A stretch of 64,000 bases of DNA from Jiella flava (GTDB lineage Bacteria > Pseudomonadota > Alphaproteobacteria > Rhizobiales > Rhizobiaceae): positions 1-64,000 of the forward strand of contig NZ_JAFMPP010000013.1 of the NCBI RefSeq assembly GCF_017349315.1. Direction: 5' to 3'. Both the position numbers and the translations under genes were made by a program. Of this stretch, positions 43,853-52,292 are shown one piece after another (the first letter of the stretch is position 1; every line of letters starts with the position of its first letter). The notes beneath the pieces were generated by a model that was not told where the DNA came from, made no database searches, and was given only the letters and a program-made list of their open reading frames with translations.

Positions 43853-44050
43853 GCTCCGCACGGCGCCAACGCGCCGGCACAGCGCTTTCGCATTCATGAA
43901 GCGGCTGCGGCAGAGGCAATCCTCGCCGCGGCCGTTTTGCGTTCCCCGGCGCCGATCGGCTTGCGGACGAAGGCGCGGCGTCCGACACCGGGTGATGCCG
44001 AGTGAAAATCCGCAGAGGGTCAGAATGGACCTTGAAAGCGCATCGCCCGC

Positions 44051-44926
44051 TCAACGGCGGGGCTGCGGCTGGACCTTGGTCAGCGCCTGTTCGAAGGCCG
44101 TATCCGGCACGAAAAAATCGGCCATCGGCTGGCCGTTATCCGGCCCGTATGGGGAGAAATCGGTCACGCCCTCGTCCATCAGCACCAGCTCGTCGATCAG
44201 GAAGCGGCCGGTATAGTCGCGCGACGGCTTGGTCAGGATCGCATGGGCGGCATCGGCGACGATGTCCGCCGACCGGCTGATCGCCGCCAGTGGCGCCCCA
44301 CCCAGCACGTTGCGCACCGCCGCCGTGTCGATGACGGTGAGCGGCCACAGCGAATTCACCGCGATGCCGTCGCTCTTGAGTTCTTCGGCGAGACCGAGCG
44401 TCACCATCGACATGCCGAATTTCGCCATCGAATAGGCGATGTGACCGGCAAACCATTTCGCCTGCATGTCGAGCGGCGGCGAGAGCGTCAGGATATGCGG
44501 ATTCGCGGCCTTCGTCAGATGCGGAATGCAGCATTTCGAGACGAGAAAGGTGCCCCGCGCGTTGACGCCGTTCATCAGGTCGTAGCGCTTCATCTCCGTC
44601 GACAGCGTATCGGTGAGCTGGATCGCCGAGGCATTGTTGACGCAGATGTCGATCCCGCCGAAGCGCGCGACCGCCTTGGCGACCGCTGCCTCGACCTGCG
44701 CCTCCTCGCGAATGTCGCAGAACACGGCGAGGCCTTGGCCGCCGGCTTTCTCGATCGCCTCAACGGCGGTATGGATCGTCCCCAGCAGCTTCGGGTGCGG
44801 CTGATCGGTCTTCGCCGCGACGACGACATTGGCACCGTCGGCCGCCGCGCGCAGCGCGATCGCCAGGCCGATGCCGCGCGAGCCGCCGGACATGAAGATG
44901 GTCTTGCCTTTGAGCGTCGCCACCAT
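44051..44926 (-). CDS. SDR oxidoreductase, HSDL2-like
   Basis: 291 residues from ATG 44926, preceded by GGAGGATAT. Rossmann SDR with GGSRGIGLAIALRAAADGAN, the VNNAS loop, and the catalytic YSMAK. The segments VVVAAKTDQPHPKLLGTIHT and LVSKCCIPHLTKAANPHILT closely resemble the hydroxysteroid-dehydrogenase-like 2 group, linked to fatty-acid metabolism. A perfect 16-base palindrome lies 17 bases upstream of the ATG. Substrate unknown. Confidence 0.88.
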   Translation of the reverse strand: MVATLKGKTIFMSGGSRGIGLAIALRAAADGANVVVAAKTDQPHPKLLGTIHTAVEAIEKAGGQGLAVFCDIREEAQVEAAVAKAVARFGGIDICVNNASAIQLTDTLSTEMKRYDLMNGVNARGTFLVSKCCIPHLTKAANPHILTLSPPLDMQAKWFAGHIAYSMAKFGMSMVTLGLAEELKSDGIAVNSLWPLTVIDTAAVRNVLGGAPLAAISRSADIVADAAHAILTKPSRDYTGRFLIDELVLMDEGVTDFSPYGPDNGQPMADFFVPDTAFEQALTKVQPQPRR

Positions 44927-44943
44927 GATCGGATATCCTCCTA

Positions 44944-44959
44944 TTGACGTATACGTCAA
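44944..44959. promoter_or_regulatory. Perfect 16-base palindrome, LiuR/TetR-like operator
   Basis: TTGACGTATACGTCAA lies between the divergent SDR gene (ATG 44926) and speB (ATG 45068). The ACGT-N2-ACGT-like core with TTG/CAA flanks recalls operators of the MerR-type LiuR regulator of branched-chain amino acid and fatty-acid catabolism, as I remember them. Its placement directly ahead of the SDR ribosome-binding site suggests repression of that gene. Confidence 0.6.
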
Positions 44960-45067
44960 AGTGGCGCGTTGCGCGGATCGGCGCAAGAGGACCGGTCGCC
45001 ATCGCCTGCCGATCACTCCGCTCTAACTGGCGTGGCACGACAGAAAAACGATCCGGGAATGCTCGCA

Positions 45068-46030
45068 ATGGCCGGCCAATCCATCGATCACGCCTTTACC
45101 GCCACCGACGATCGCAGCGCCGCGGCGGATCCGACCTATGCCGGCGCCCTCTCCTTCATGCGGCGGAAATATACGAAGGATGTCGCCGGCAGCGACGTGA
45201 CCGTTTGGGGCGTGCCCTTCGATAGCGCTGTGTCGAACCGCCCCGGTACGCGCTTCGGGCCACAGGCGCTGCGCCGCGCCTCGGCGATCTTCGACAACGA
45301 TCCGCAATATCCGTTCGCGCGCGATCTGTTCGAAGCCTTATCCGTCATCGACTATGGCGACTGCCTCATTGACTACCGGTGGCCGGAGCGCGCGCACGCC
45401 ATCATTCGCGACGAGGCCGCACAAATTCTTGCAAAAACCGGCTTCCTCCTCACCCTCGGCGGCGACCACTCGATCACCTATCCCCTGCTGCAGGCCCATG
45501 CGGCCCGTCACGGTAAATTGTCGCTGGTCCAGTTCGACGCCCATCAAGATACATGGCCGCTCGCCACGGACGATGCCGGCGCGCTGCGGGTCGATCACGG
45601 CTCCTTCGTCAAGGCCGCGGTGCAGGATCAGCTGATCGACCCGGCGACGTCGATTCAAATCGGCATTCGAACCCATGCGCCGGAAACCTGCGGCATCGAC
45701 ATTGTCGGCGGCGCGGAGCTTGAGGAGATGACCAGCGCCGCGATCTCCGCCAAGATCTATGAGCGCACTGGCGGCACCAAGGTCTATCTCAGCTTCGACA
45801 TCGATTGCCTCGACGCGGCCGTCGCACCCGGCACCGGCACCCCCGTCGCCGGTGGGCCGTCGAGCGCCAAGATTCTGGCCGTGCTGCGGCATCTCAAAAA
45901 TCTTCAGATCGTCGGCGCGGACGTCGTCGAGGTCTCGCCACCTTTTGATCACGCCGATATCACCGCCATCGCCGGTTCGACCGTCGCGATGTATCTGATC
46001 GGTCTTCGCGCCGAGAAGGCGGCCGGCTAA
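45068..46030 (+). CDS. speB: Agmatinase / ureohydrolase
   Basis: 320 residues from ATG 45068; ATG 45059 is possible. The Mn-binding ureohydrolase motifs are present: TLGGDHSITYPLLQ, VQFDAHQDTWPLA and YLSFDIDCLDAAVAPGTGTP. The agmatinase-like PFDSAVSNRPGTRFGPQALR is also present. It hydrolyses agmatine to putrescine and urea, or a related guanidino compound. It is divergent from the SDR gene. The stop is followed immediately by an intergenic repeat. Confidence 0.88.
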   Translation: MAGQSIDHAFTATDDRSAAADPTYAGALSFMRRKYTKDVAGSDVTVWGVPFDSAVSNRPGTRFGPQALRRASAIFDNDPQYPFARDLFEALSVIDYGDCLIDYRWPERAHAIIRDEAAQILAKTGFLLTLGGDHSITYPLLQAHAARHGKLSLVQFDAHQDTWPLATDDAGALRVDHGSFVKAAVQDQLIDPATSIQIGIRTHAPETCGIDIVGGAELEEMTSAAISAKIYERTGGTKVYLSFDIDCLDAAVAPGTGTPVAGGPSSAKILAVLRHLKNLQIVGADVVEVSPPFDHADITAIAGSTVAMYLIGLRAEKAAG

Positions 46031-46484
46031 AGACATTCCAGCAAAAGCGGAAACCGATTTTGCGTCCCAAATGGCTCTAACATACGAACCCAGAGCGTTT
46101 TCACGCTTCCATCAATGACGAAGCGCTCCAACCCCAGCTCGCCTTGATGGCGCGAGAATGTGACGATCGGGTAAGGCGAATCGTCGAAACGACGGAATGG
46201 ACCCGTCCGGACCTTCACCCGAATGCCGAACGGCAGCGGACGTCAGCGCGACATCACCGGTTCTGAGCCAAAGGCGTTTGAGCGTTAATCCGCATCCGAG
46301 GAATGCAAAGTGCTGACGCCTTCCGACCCAAGAGCTGGCTGGGAAGGACTTGCCTTTTGCTCAGGCCCCGTACTTCGGCGCTCCGCTCAAGGCGCGACCG
46401 TTTGCTGCTTTACCGAGACAAAGCTGTGCAGCAGGAGATCGTCGCACCCAAGGCGCCATTGCCGACATCGCACATGTTGTGCTG
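46028..46484. other. Intergenic region with repeat after speB
   Basis: The first ~75 bases, starting on the speB stop codon, have the block CCAGCAAAAGCGGAAACCGA followed by TTTTGCGTCC and an AGAGCG end. This resembles a Hyphomicrobiales intergenic repeat seen in many genomes. The rest (46110-46484) has a short minus-strand frame (RFDDSPYPIVTFSRHQGELG) that may be a decayed gene, but I cannot support it. The lipoprotein gene ends at 46485. Confidence 0.45.
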
Positions 46485-47063
46485 CTACTCCGGTGGCGGC
46501 GTGCAGTTATTGTCTCCCATCGCGCCATTGCAATTATCGACAGAATCGCCTCCGCTATACGCATTGACGGCGGAATTCCCATAGTTGGATCCTCCGCCAT
46601 TATAATTCGAGTTGTCACCGTTGTAATTAGATTTGCCACCGTTGTACTGCGCGTCGCTGCCACCATACTTCGGGTCGCGACCATTGTACTGCGCGTCGTC
46701 GCCGTTGTAATTCGAGTCGCCGCCATTGTACTGCGAGTCGCCATCGTAGTTTCGACCGACCAGATCATTTATGACGTTGGACCAAGCTCGTATACGTGCC
46801 AGCGTGCCACGGCTCGCCGAAACACTTCGCTTATCCGCCAGAATTTGCTCGAGATTCAAGCCGATTTTCAAGATTTCTGGCGGAGCTTTCTCTGAAGCCA
46901 CCCACTGACCACCGTCTTCGATCATACTTGCAAAGGTCGCAGAACCAGTGCCACCAGCATTTGATTGCGATGATTGTTGATTCGAATCAACACAGGCCGA
47001 CAACGCAGCCGTCGCCAGCAGAAAGATAGGCATCTTTACCAGTAAGCGCATTTGGACGGGCAT
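46485..47063 (-). CDS. Lipoprotein with asparagine/tyrosine/glycine tandem repeats
   Basis: 192 residues from ATG 47063 (GGAG upstream). The signal peptide ends in a lipobox (FLLATAALSAC), so Cys is lipidated. Residues ~30-105 are ordinary and helical. From about 108 to 175 the chain is a repeat: about ten copies of a six- or seven-residue unit such as QYNGGDS, NYNGDDA, QYNGRDP, KYGGSDA, NYNGGGS. It ends DNCNGAMGDNNCTPPPE. It is probably surface- or periplasm-exposed; no family recognised. Repeat number is likely variable by slippage. Confidence 0.7.
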   Translation of the reverse strand: MPVQMRLLVKMPIFLLATAALSACVDSNQQSSQSNAGGTGSATFASMIEDGGQWVASEKAPPEILKIGLNLEQILADKRSVSASRGTLARIRAWSNVINDLVGRNYDGDSQYNGGDSNYNGDDAQYNGRDPKYGGSDAQYNGGKSNYNGDNSNYNGGGSNYGNSAVNAYSGGDSVDNCNGAMGDNNCTPPPE

Positions 47064-47525
47064 GTGTTTTCTCCACAATTATTATCTTTTTGTATGGTTA
47101 TTTTATTTTCTGGAGTTAACAGGAATTTGACCGTCTCCAATTTGCCTGTCGATCCAAAAACACAAAGGGGACGTGCGTCGCTTGTGTGTCATACTGAGCA
47201 TTTCGCCGCTTGGGACCGGGCCGGGCCGTCACCGTCGACACATCAATCCTTGCCACTGAATGGCCGTCCGCGCGGCCCCGTCCCTTGCAGAGGCTCGGGC
47301 TCCGTTGAACGGCACCGGAAAATGGGGGTGCGGCCATGGAGAGAGTGCGGACGAGGCGCCATGGGGCAGACCCGGGTCATGAGCCCGCTCACCGCGACGA
47401 TCGCGAGATTCGATCACCACCGTAAGCTTTGGTCACCAAACTTGAGTGGCGCTTGGGCATATTTTCGCTCACCTCCTCCGTTAGCCGACCGTTGGCGATT
47501 CGCTCTCCCCCAAAAGGCGCGCAAG
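47064..47525. other. Intergenic region between lipoprotein and DegT genes
   Basis: 462 bases. An AT-rich stretch (47075-47115: TTATTATCTTTTTGTATGG, TTATTTTATTTTCTGGAG) should hold the lipoprotein promoter. An open plus-strand frame joins the DegT gene in frame from 47052, but its composition and lack of motifs argue that it is not part of that protein. No other feature seen. Confidence 0.5.
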
Positions 47526-48665
47526 ATGCAGACCATCCCCTTCATCGACCTTCAGACCCAACGCGACCGGATCCGCGACAAGGTGGACCGGCGCATTGCC
47601 GCCGTGCTCGACCATGGCGCCTTCATCATGGGTCCGGAAATGCGCGAGCTCGAGGCCGCGTTGTCGCGCTTTGGCGGCATGGAGCACACGCTGAGCTGCG
47701 CCTCGGGGACCGATGCCCTGGCGCTGCCGCTGATGGCCTGGGACATCAAGCCGGGCGATGCGGTCTTCTGCCCGAGCTTCACCTTTGCCGCGACCGCCGA
47801 GGTCATCGCCTGGCTCCATGCCGTACCGTATTTCGTCGATGTCGACCCGGGCACCTTCAACATGGACGTTGCGAGCCTCGAGGCAGCGATCGCCGAGGTC
47901 AAGGCCGCGGGCAAGCTCACCCCACGCGCGATCATCGCGGTCGATCTGTTTGGCCAGCCGGCGGACTATCCGGCGATCCGCGAAATCGCCGCCGCCCATG
48001 GCCTGAAGCTGATCTCTGATGCGGCGCAAGGCTATGGCGGCACCATCGGCGGGCAGCTCTCCAGCGCCTTTGCCGATGTCGTGTCGACCAGCTTCTTCCC
48101 GGCCAAGCCGCTTGGCTGTTACGGCGACGGCGGCGCGGTGCAGACCAACGACGCCGAACTTGCGGCGGTGATGACCTCGCTGCGGGTCCATGGGCAGAAT
48201 CTCGACGACAAATACGACAATATCCGCATCGGCATGAACGGCCGGATGGACACGATCCAGGCCGCGATCCTTCTGGAAAAGCTCGCAATTTTTCCCGATG
48301 AGATCAAAGCGCGCAGCCGCATCGCGGCGCGGTATTCCGATCAGCTCAACGGCATCGTCACGCCGCAGGCGCTGCTGCGCGATGCTGTCTCGACCTGGGC
48401 GCAATATACCGTCCGCCTGCCCGCTGGGACCGATCGGGAAAGCGTCCAAGGCAAGCTGCGCGAGTCCGGCGTGCCGACGGCGATCTATTATCCGAAGCCG
48501 CTCCACCGGCAGACCGCCTATCAGCATTTTCCTGTCGCTCGCGGTGAGCTGGCGGTCTCGGACGCGCTATCACGGGACGTGATCAGCCTGCCGATGCATG
48601 CCTATCTCGACGAGGCAACGCAGGATCGGATCGTCGCCGCGCTCACCACCGCGGTGAAGGGCTGA
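47526..48665 (+). CDS. DegT/DnrJ/EryC1 aminotransferase, WbpE-like
   Basis: 379 residues. PLP sugar aminotransferase: IPFIDLQTQRDRIRDKVDRR, HGAFIMGPEMRELEAALSRF, SGTDALALPLMAWDIKPGDA, DAAQGYGGTIGG and the PLP lysine in STSFFPAKPLGCYGDGGAVQ. The FFP-K-PLGCYGDGGA form is typical of WbpE-type enzymes that aminate UDP-3-oxo-GlcNAc-uronate. A UDP-sugar dehydrogenase 5 kb away (53913-55277) would suit the same pathway; the other steps are not in the window. Confidence 0.87.
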   Translation: MQTIPFIDLQTQRDRIRDKVDRRIAAVLDHGAFIMGPEMRELEAALSRFGGMEHTLSCASGTDALALPLMAWDIKPGDAVFCPSFTFAATAEVIAWLHAVPYFVDVDPGTFNMDVASLEAAIAEVKAAGKLTPRAIIAVDLFGQPADYPAIREIAAAHGLKLISDAAQGYGGTIGGQLSSAFADVVSTSFFPAKPLGCYGDGGAVQTNDAELAAVMTSLRVHGQNLDDKYDNIRIGMNGRMDTIQAAILLEKLAIFPDEIKARSRIAARYSDQLNGIVTPQALLRDAVSTWAQYTVRLPAGTDRESVQGKLRESGVPTAIYYPKPLHRQTAYQHFPVARGELAVSDALSRDVISLPMHAYLDEATQDRIVAALTTAVKG

Positions 48666-48677
48666 ACCGCAACGGAC

Positions 48678-48777
48678 GGCGTCCCCTCTGGACGCCGCGG
48701 TGAAATGCTGTAAACCCGCCACGACCCTCGGCTTTCGCCGCGTGAGCGGCGCCGATGTCCGGACCGCGGACATCGGC
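48678..48777 (+). terminator. Two perfect hairpins between degT-like gene and argC
   Basis: GGCGTCC/GGACGCC (48678-48684 and 48690-48696, 5-base loop) lies 13 bases after the stop. GCCGATGTCCG/CGGACATCGGC (48751-48761 and 48767-48777, 5-base loop) lies 50 bases before argC. Neither has a U tract. The first could be a processing or termination hairpin; the second sits in the argC leader and could affect its translation or mRNA stability. Confidence 0.45.
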
Positions 48778-48826
48778 ACGGCACCCAGACGGGCCGCCGA
48801 TCAGCGCGAGACAGATGGAGATGGCC

Positions 48827-49882
48827 ATGGCCGAACAATTGAAGATCGGCGTTCTCGGTGCGAGCGGATATACAGGCGCGGACCTCGTGCGCCTGGCGCT
48901 GCGCCATCCCAACATGGAAATCGTGGCTTTGACCGCGAACAGCCATGCCGGCAAGCCGATGCGCGCTGTCTTCAAGCATTTCGCCCATGTCGATCTGCCT
49001 GATCTCGTCACCATCGACGAAGCCGATTGGGGCGCCCTCGATGCGGTGTTCTGCGGCCTGCCGCACGGCACGACACACACGATCACCCGCGAGATCTTCG
49101 CCAGCCATCCGCATGTGAAGATCATCGACATGTCCGCCGATTTCCGGCTGCGCGACGCTGCGATCTATCGCTCCTGGTACGGGGTCGAGCACAGCGCCAC
49201 CGATATCCAGCCGGAAGCCGTCTACGGTCTGACCGAGGTTTATCGCGAGAAAATCCGCAATGCGCGGCTGATTGCCTGCCCCGGCTGCTATCCGACCGCC
49301 GTTCTTCTGGCGCTGGTGCCGCTCGCCAAGGCCGGGCTGATCGATGTGTCCGACATCGTCATCGATGCCAAGTCGGGCGTTTCCGGCGCCGGGCGGGGTC
49401 TGAAGGAGAACACGCTGTTCTGCGAATCCGGCGAAGGGCTTTCGCCCTACGCCGTCGGCAAGCACCGCCACATGCCCGAGATCGAGCAGGAGATCGGCGT
49501 CGCGGCGGGCGTTGCCGATTTGCGCATCAATTTCACCCCGCATCTCATTCCGATGAGCCGGGGCGAATTGTGCACCAGCTATCTTCGCCTTGCCGCCGGC
49601 AAGACCGCCGCCGATCTGCGCCATCAGCTGATCGAGACTTATGCGAACGAGCCCTTCGTCACCATCGCCGATGAGGATGTTTTGCCCCAGACGCAGATGG
49701 TGCGCGGCTCGAACTACGTCGTCGTCAACGTCATCCCGGATCGCATTCCCGGCCGGGCGATCGTGATTTCGACCCTCGACAATCTGGTGAAGGGCTCCGC
49801 CGGCCAGGCGGTGCAGAACTTCAACGTCGCCTTCGGCCTCGACGAAACCACCGGCATCGAGCAGCTTCCGCTGTTCCCGTAA
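48827..49882 (+). CDS. argC: N-acetyl-gamma-glutamyl-phosphate reductase
   Basis: 351 residues from ATG 48827, the third of three nearby in-frame ATGs and best spaced from GGAG. NADP-binding GVLGASGYTGADLVRLALRH, the catalytic Cys in LIACPGCYPTAVLLALVPLA, and KHRHMPEIEQEIG are typical of type 1 ArgC. It makes N-acetyl-glutamate semialdehyde in arginine synthesis. No other arg gene is nearby. Confidence 0.95.
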   Translation: MAEQLKIGVLGASGYTGADLVRLALRHPNMEIVALTANSHAGKPMRAVFKHFAHVDLPDLVTIDEADWGALDAVFCGLPHGTTHTITREIFASHPHVKIIDMSADFRLRDAAIYRSWYGVEHSATDIQPEAVYGLTEVYREKIRNARLIACPGCYPTAVLLALVPLAKAGLIDVSDIVIDAKSGVSGAGRGLKENTLFCESGEGLSPYAVGKHRHMPEIEQEIGVAAGVADLRINFTPHLIPMSRGELCTSYLRLAAGKTAADLRHQLIETYANEPFVTIADEDVLPQTQMVRGSNYVVVNVIPDRIPGRAIVISTLDNLVKGSAGQAVQNFNVAFGLDETTGIEQLPLFP

Positions 49883-49945
49883 GAGCGATGAGAGCTGAGT
49901 TTATCGCTCAGCTCTTAGATATCGCGTCATGCCTGTGCGCTATTC

Positions 49946-50707
49946 CTAACTCTTGCTTGGCATGTAGCGGTTCAAGAAATCCTTGAAGGCGGACCAGGAT
50001 TCCTCGTCGGCAACCTTGCGATAGCGGTCGGAGCCGAAGACGGTGAAGGCGTGGGGCGCGCCGGAATAGACTTCCAGCGTGTAGGTGATGCCCTTGCTCT
50101 CGAGCGTCTTGGCCAGCGCAAAGGCGTCGTCGACAGGAACCGACTCGTCCGCACCGCCCTGGGCGATGAGGATCGGCGGGGTCTTGTCCGGGTAGCTTTC
50201 ACCCTTCGGCGTTTCGAGACCGCCATGGAAAGTGGCGTAGCCGGCGATGTCCTTGGCGTTGCCGGAGCGGGCCATTTCGAGCACCGCCGCCCCGCCGAAG
50301 CAGTAGCCGATCACGATCGCCTTTTCGTCGCCGGATTTTTTCCGTGCTTCGTCAAGACCGGCCATCAGCCGCGTGCGCATCGCTTCGCGGTCCTCGTAGA
50401 GCTTGGCTGTCTCGGCCTTCTTGGCATCCGTCGTCTCGGGACGATTGCCGGCGCCGTAAAGGTCGAGCGCGAAGGCATCGTAACCGAGATCGGCGAGCAT
50501 GTCCGCCCGCTTCTTTTCATAGTCGGTGAGGCCGTCCCAGTCGTGGACGACGAGGACGAGACCCTTGGAGTCACCCTCGGCCTTCGCGTAATAGCCTTCG
50601 TAATCGGCGCCCGCTGCCTTGTAGGAGACCGCCTCGCCGGCGATCGCAGGGGCACTGATCAGCGCGGCAAGCGCTGTGCCGAGTGCCCGTTTTGCCATCT
50701 TTGTCAT
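49946..50707 (-). CDS. Exported dienelactone hydrolase family protein
   Basis: 253 residues. A signal peptide (RALGTALAALISAPAIAGEA) is followed by an alpha/beta hydrolase: LVVHDWDGLTDYEKKRADML, nucleophile cysteine in IGYCFGGAAVLEMARSG, Asp in AQGGADESVPVD, and His in YSGAPHAFTVFG. The Cys nucleophile and GGLETP segment fit the DLH family. Secretion suggests an envelope role rather than chloroaromatic breakdown; the substrate is unknown. Confidence 0.87.
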   Translation of the reverse strand: MTKMAKRALGTALAALISAPAIAGEAVSYKAAGADYEGYYAKAEGDSKGLVLVVHDWDGLTDYEKKRADMLADLGYDAFALDLYGAGNRPETTDAKKAETAKLYEDREAMRTRLMAGLDEARKKSGDEKAIVIGYCFGGAAVLEMARSGNAKDIAGYATFHGGLETPKGESYPDKTPPILIAQGGADESVPVDDAFALAKTLESKGITYTLEVYSGAPHAFTVFGSDRYRKVADEESWSAFKDFLNRYMPSKS

Positions 50708-50864
50708 GCCGTTCCCTCTCCCATCGAAGATTTCGGTGATGGAAGAAGGCTAGCTTAAGGCGCGCGACAGGGAAGCGACCGATGGCCCCGCGTCGCTCAA
50801 TCCCACATCAAGAATTTGTCAGAAGCAGGTGTTGGCTGCGGCGCGAGCGGCCAATCGGACCCGC

Positions 50865-51956
50865 TCAAGTTGGCTCGACCACGGTCTTTTCCAGATAGCT
50901 GCCGGCGAGCCCCCGTGCATGAACGACCGCCGTCGCCAGCACCGCCAGTCCGCCGGCCTGATGCAAGAGCGCCCAGTCGATCGGCACGACCAGCAACAGC
51001 GTGGTGATGCCGATCGCCGCTTGTCCGCAGACCAGCAGGAACAGCAACAGAGCGCCGTGGGAAAAGCGGGTGCCGGGCGCTTTGCGCCAGGTGACGATCG
51101 CCTGAACGAAGGTGGCAGTGAAGAGTAGATAGGCGCCGCAGCGATGGGCAAACTGCACCGTCAGATAGTTCTCGAAAAAGTTGCGCCAGAGCGGCTCCAT
51201 CGCCAACAGGCCGTGCGGGATCAAAGCTCCTTCCATCAGCGGCCAGGTGTTGTAGATGTAACCGGCCCGCAGCCCCGCGACGAGGCCGCCGAGATAGATC
51301 TGGAACAGCGCCAGAGCGACGACCGCGACGCCGAGCCGTCGCAGGCCTTTGGGCGCCGCACTCGACGCCGGTCGCGACACCAGTCCACGCGCGATCCATA
51401 AGGTCGCGGTGAAGATGAGACACGCGATCGTCAGATGGGTGGCAAGGCGATACTGACTGACCTCCGTGCGATGGACGAGGCCCGACGCCACCATCCACCA
51501 GCCGACGGCACCCTGGAAGCCCCCCAGACACAACAGCCCGACCAGACGCGGCTTCAAGAACGGCTCCAGACGCCCGCTCAGCCAGAACACGGCGAGCGGC
51601 AGCGCGAAGACGAAGCCGACCCCACGCGCGAGCAGCCGGTGGCTCCACTCCCACCAGTAGATCGCCTTGAAGCCGCTGAGCGTCATGCCCTGGTTCATTT
51701 CGCGGTATTGCGGGATGCGCTTGTAGAGGTCGAATTCCTCTTGCCACTCGGCCGCCGACAAGGGCGGGATGACACCGTGGATCGGCTTCCACTCGGTGAT
51801 CGACAGACCGGATTCGGTCAGGCGCGTCGCTCCGCCGACGAGCACCAAGGCGACGAGAATGGCGGCGACGGCATAGAGCCAGATCCGCACCGCCCGGCGA
51901 TCGCGATCCGTCGCAGTTGCGGGGCTGACATCGAGGCGATAGGCAAGAGTACTCAT
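50865..51956 (-). CDS. ctaA: Heme A synthase (COX15 type)
   Basis: 363 residues from ATG 51956. Eight transmembrane helices; heme-ligand histidines are seen in YWWEWSHRLLARGVGFVFAL, GLVHRTEVSQYRLATHLTIA, VQFAHRCGAYLLF and LLHQAGGLAVLATAVVHARG. The conserved LVGGATRLTESGLSITEWKP and YIYNTWPLMEGALIP confirm COX15. It oxidises heme O to heme A for cytochrome oxidase. It is divergent from DUF2842, a usual arrangement in relatives. Confidence 0.94.
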   Translation of the reverse strand: MSTLAYRLDVSPATATDRDRRAVRIWLYAVAAILVALVLVGGATRLTESGLSITEWKPIHGVIPPLSAAEWQEEFDLYKRIPQYREMNQGMTLSGFKAIYWWEWSHRLLARGVGFVFALPLAVFWLSGRLEPFLKPRLVGLLCLGGFQGAVGWWMVASGLVHRTEVSQYRLATHLTIACLIFTATLWIARGLVSRPASSAAPKGLRRLGVAVVALALFQIYLGGLVAGLRAGYIYNTWPLMEGALIPHGLLAMEPLWRNFFENYLTVQFAHRCGAYLLFTATFVQAIVTWRKAPGTRFSHGALLLFLLVCGQAAIGITTLLLVVPIDWALLHQAGGLAVLATAVVHARGLAGSYLEKTVVEPT

Positions 51957-52072
51957 GGCCACGGCTTTGCACTTAAAGCCGTTTGCGATCAAGCACGCGG
52001 ATCGTCCCATCGCGGAACGGTGACCGTCGCGGGTTGGCTGTGAGGACAAGCATTCGCAAACGGGAGGTGGCG

Positions 52073-52282
52073 GTGCCGGTCAGGTTAAAGAAATTCATCG
52101 GAACGATCGTGTTGATCGTCCTCGTCGTGGTCTATGCCGTCCTCGCCACGGCTTATGCCTCGCTGCACCTCGCGGACGCCAATGGCTGGGTGCATCTTCT
52201 CTATTTCGTCACGACGGGGCTGCTCTGGGTTCTCCCGGCAATGCTCCTGATCCGCTGGATGGAAGCCAAGCCGAAACGGTGA
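52073..52282 (+). CDS. DUF2842 small membrane protein
   Basis: 69 residues from GTG 52073, with GGGAGGTGG just upstream. Two transmembrane segments (FIGTIVLIVLVVVYAVLATA and WVHLLYFVTTGLLWVLPAML) are linked by SLHLADANG, ending RWMEAKPKR. It matches DUF2842, found almost only in alphaproteobacteria beside ctaA. Function unknown. Confidence 0.85.
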   Translation: MPVRLKKFIGTIVLIVLVVVYAVLATAYASLHLADANGWVHLLYFVTTGLLWVLPAMLLIRWMEAKPKR

Positions 52283-52292
52283 TCCTGTCGGC

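Noticed and set aside
46560-46750. Regularly spaced repeats that could suggest a CRISPR array
   Set aside because: They are in-frame 18-21-base codon repeats within the lipoprotein gene, with no spacers and no cas genes.
47052-47525. In-frame N-terminal extension of the DegT aminotransferase
   Set aside because: The family begins at the IPFIDL segment; the extension has intergenic composition and no motif, and ATG 47526 is well placed.
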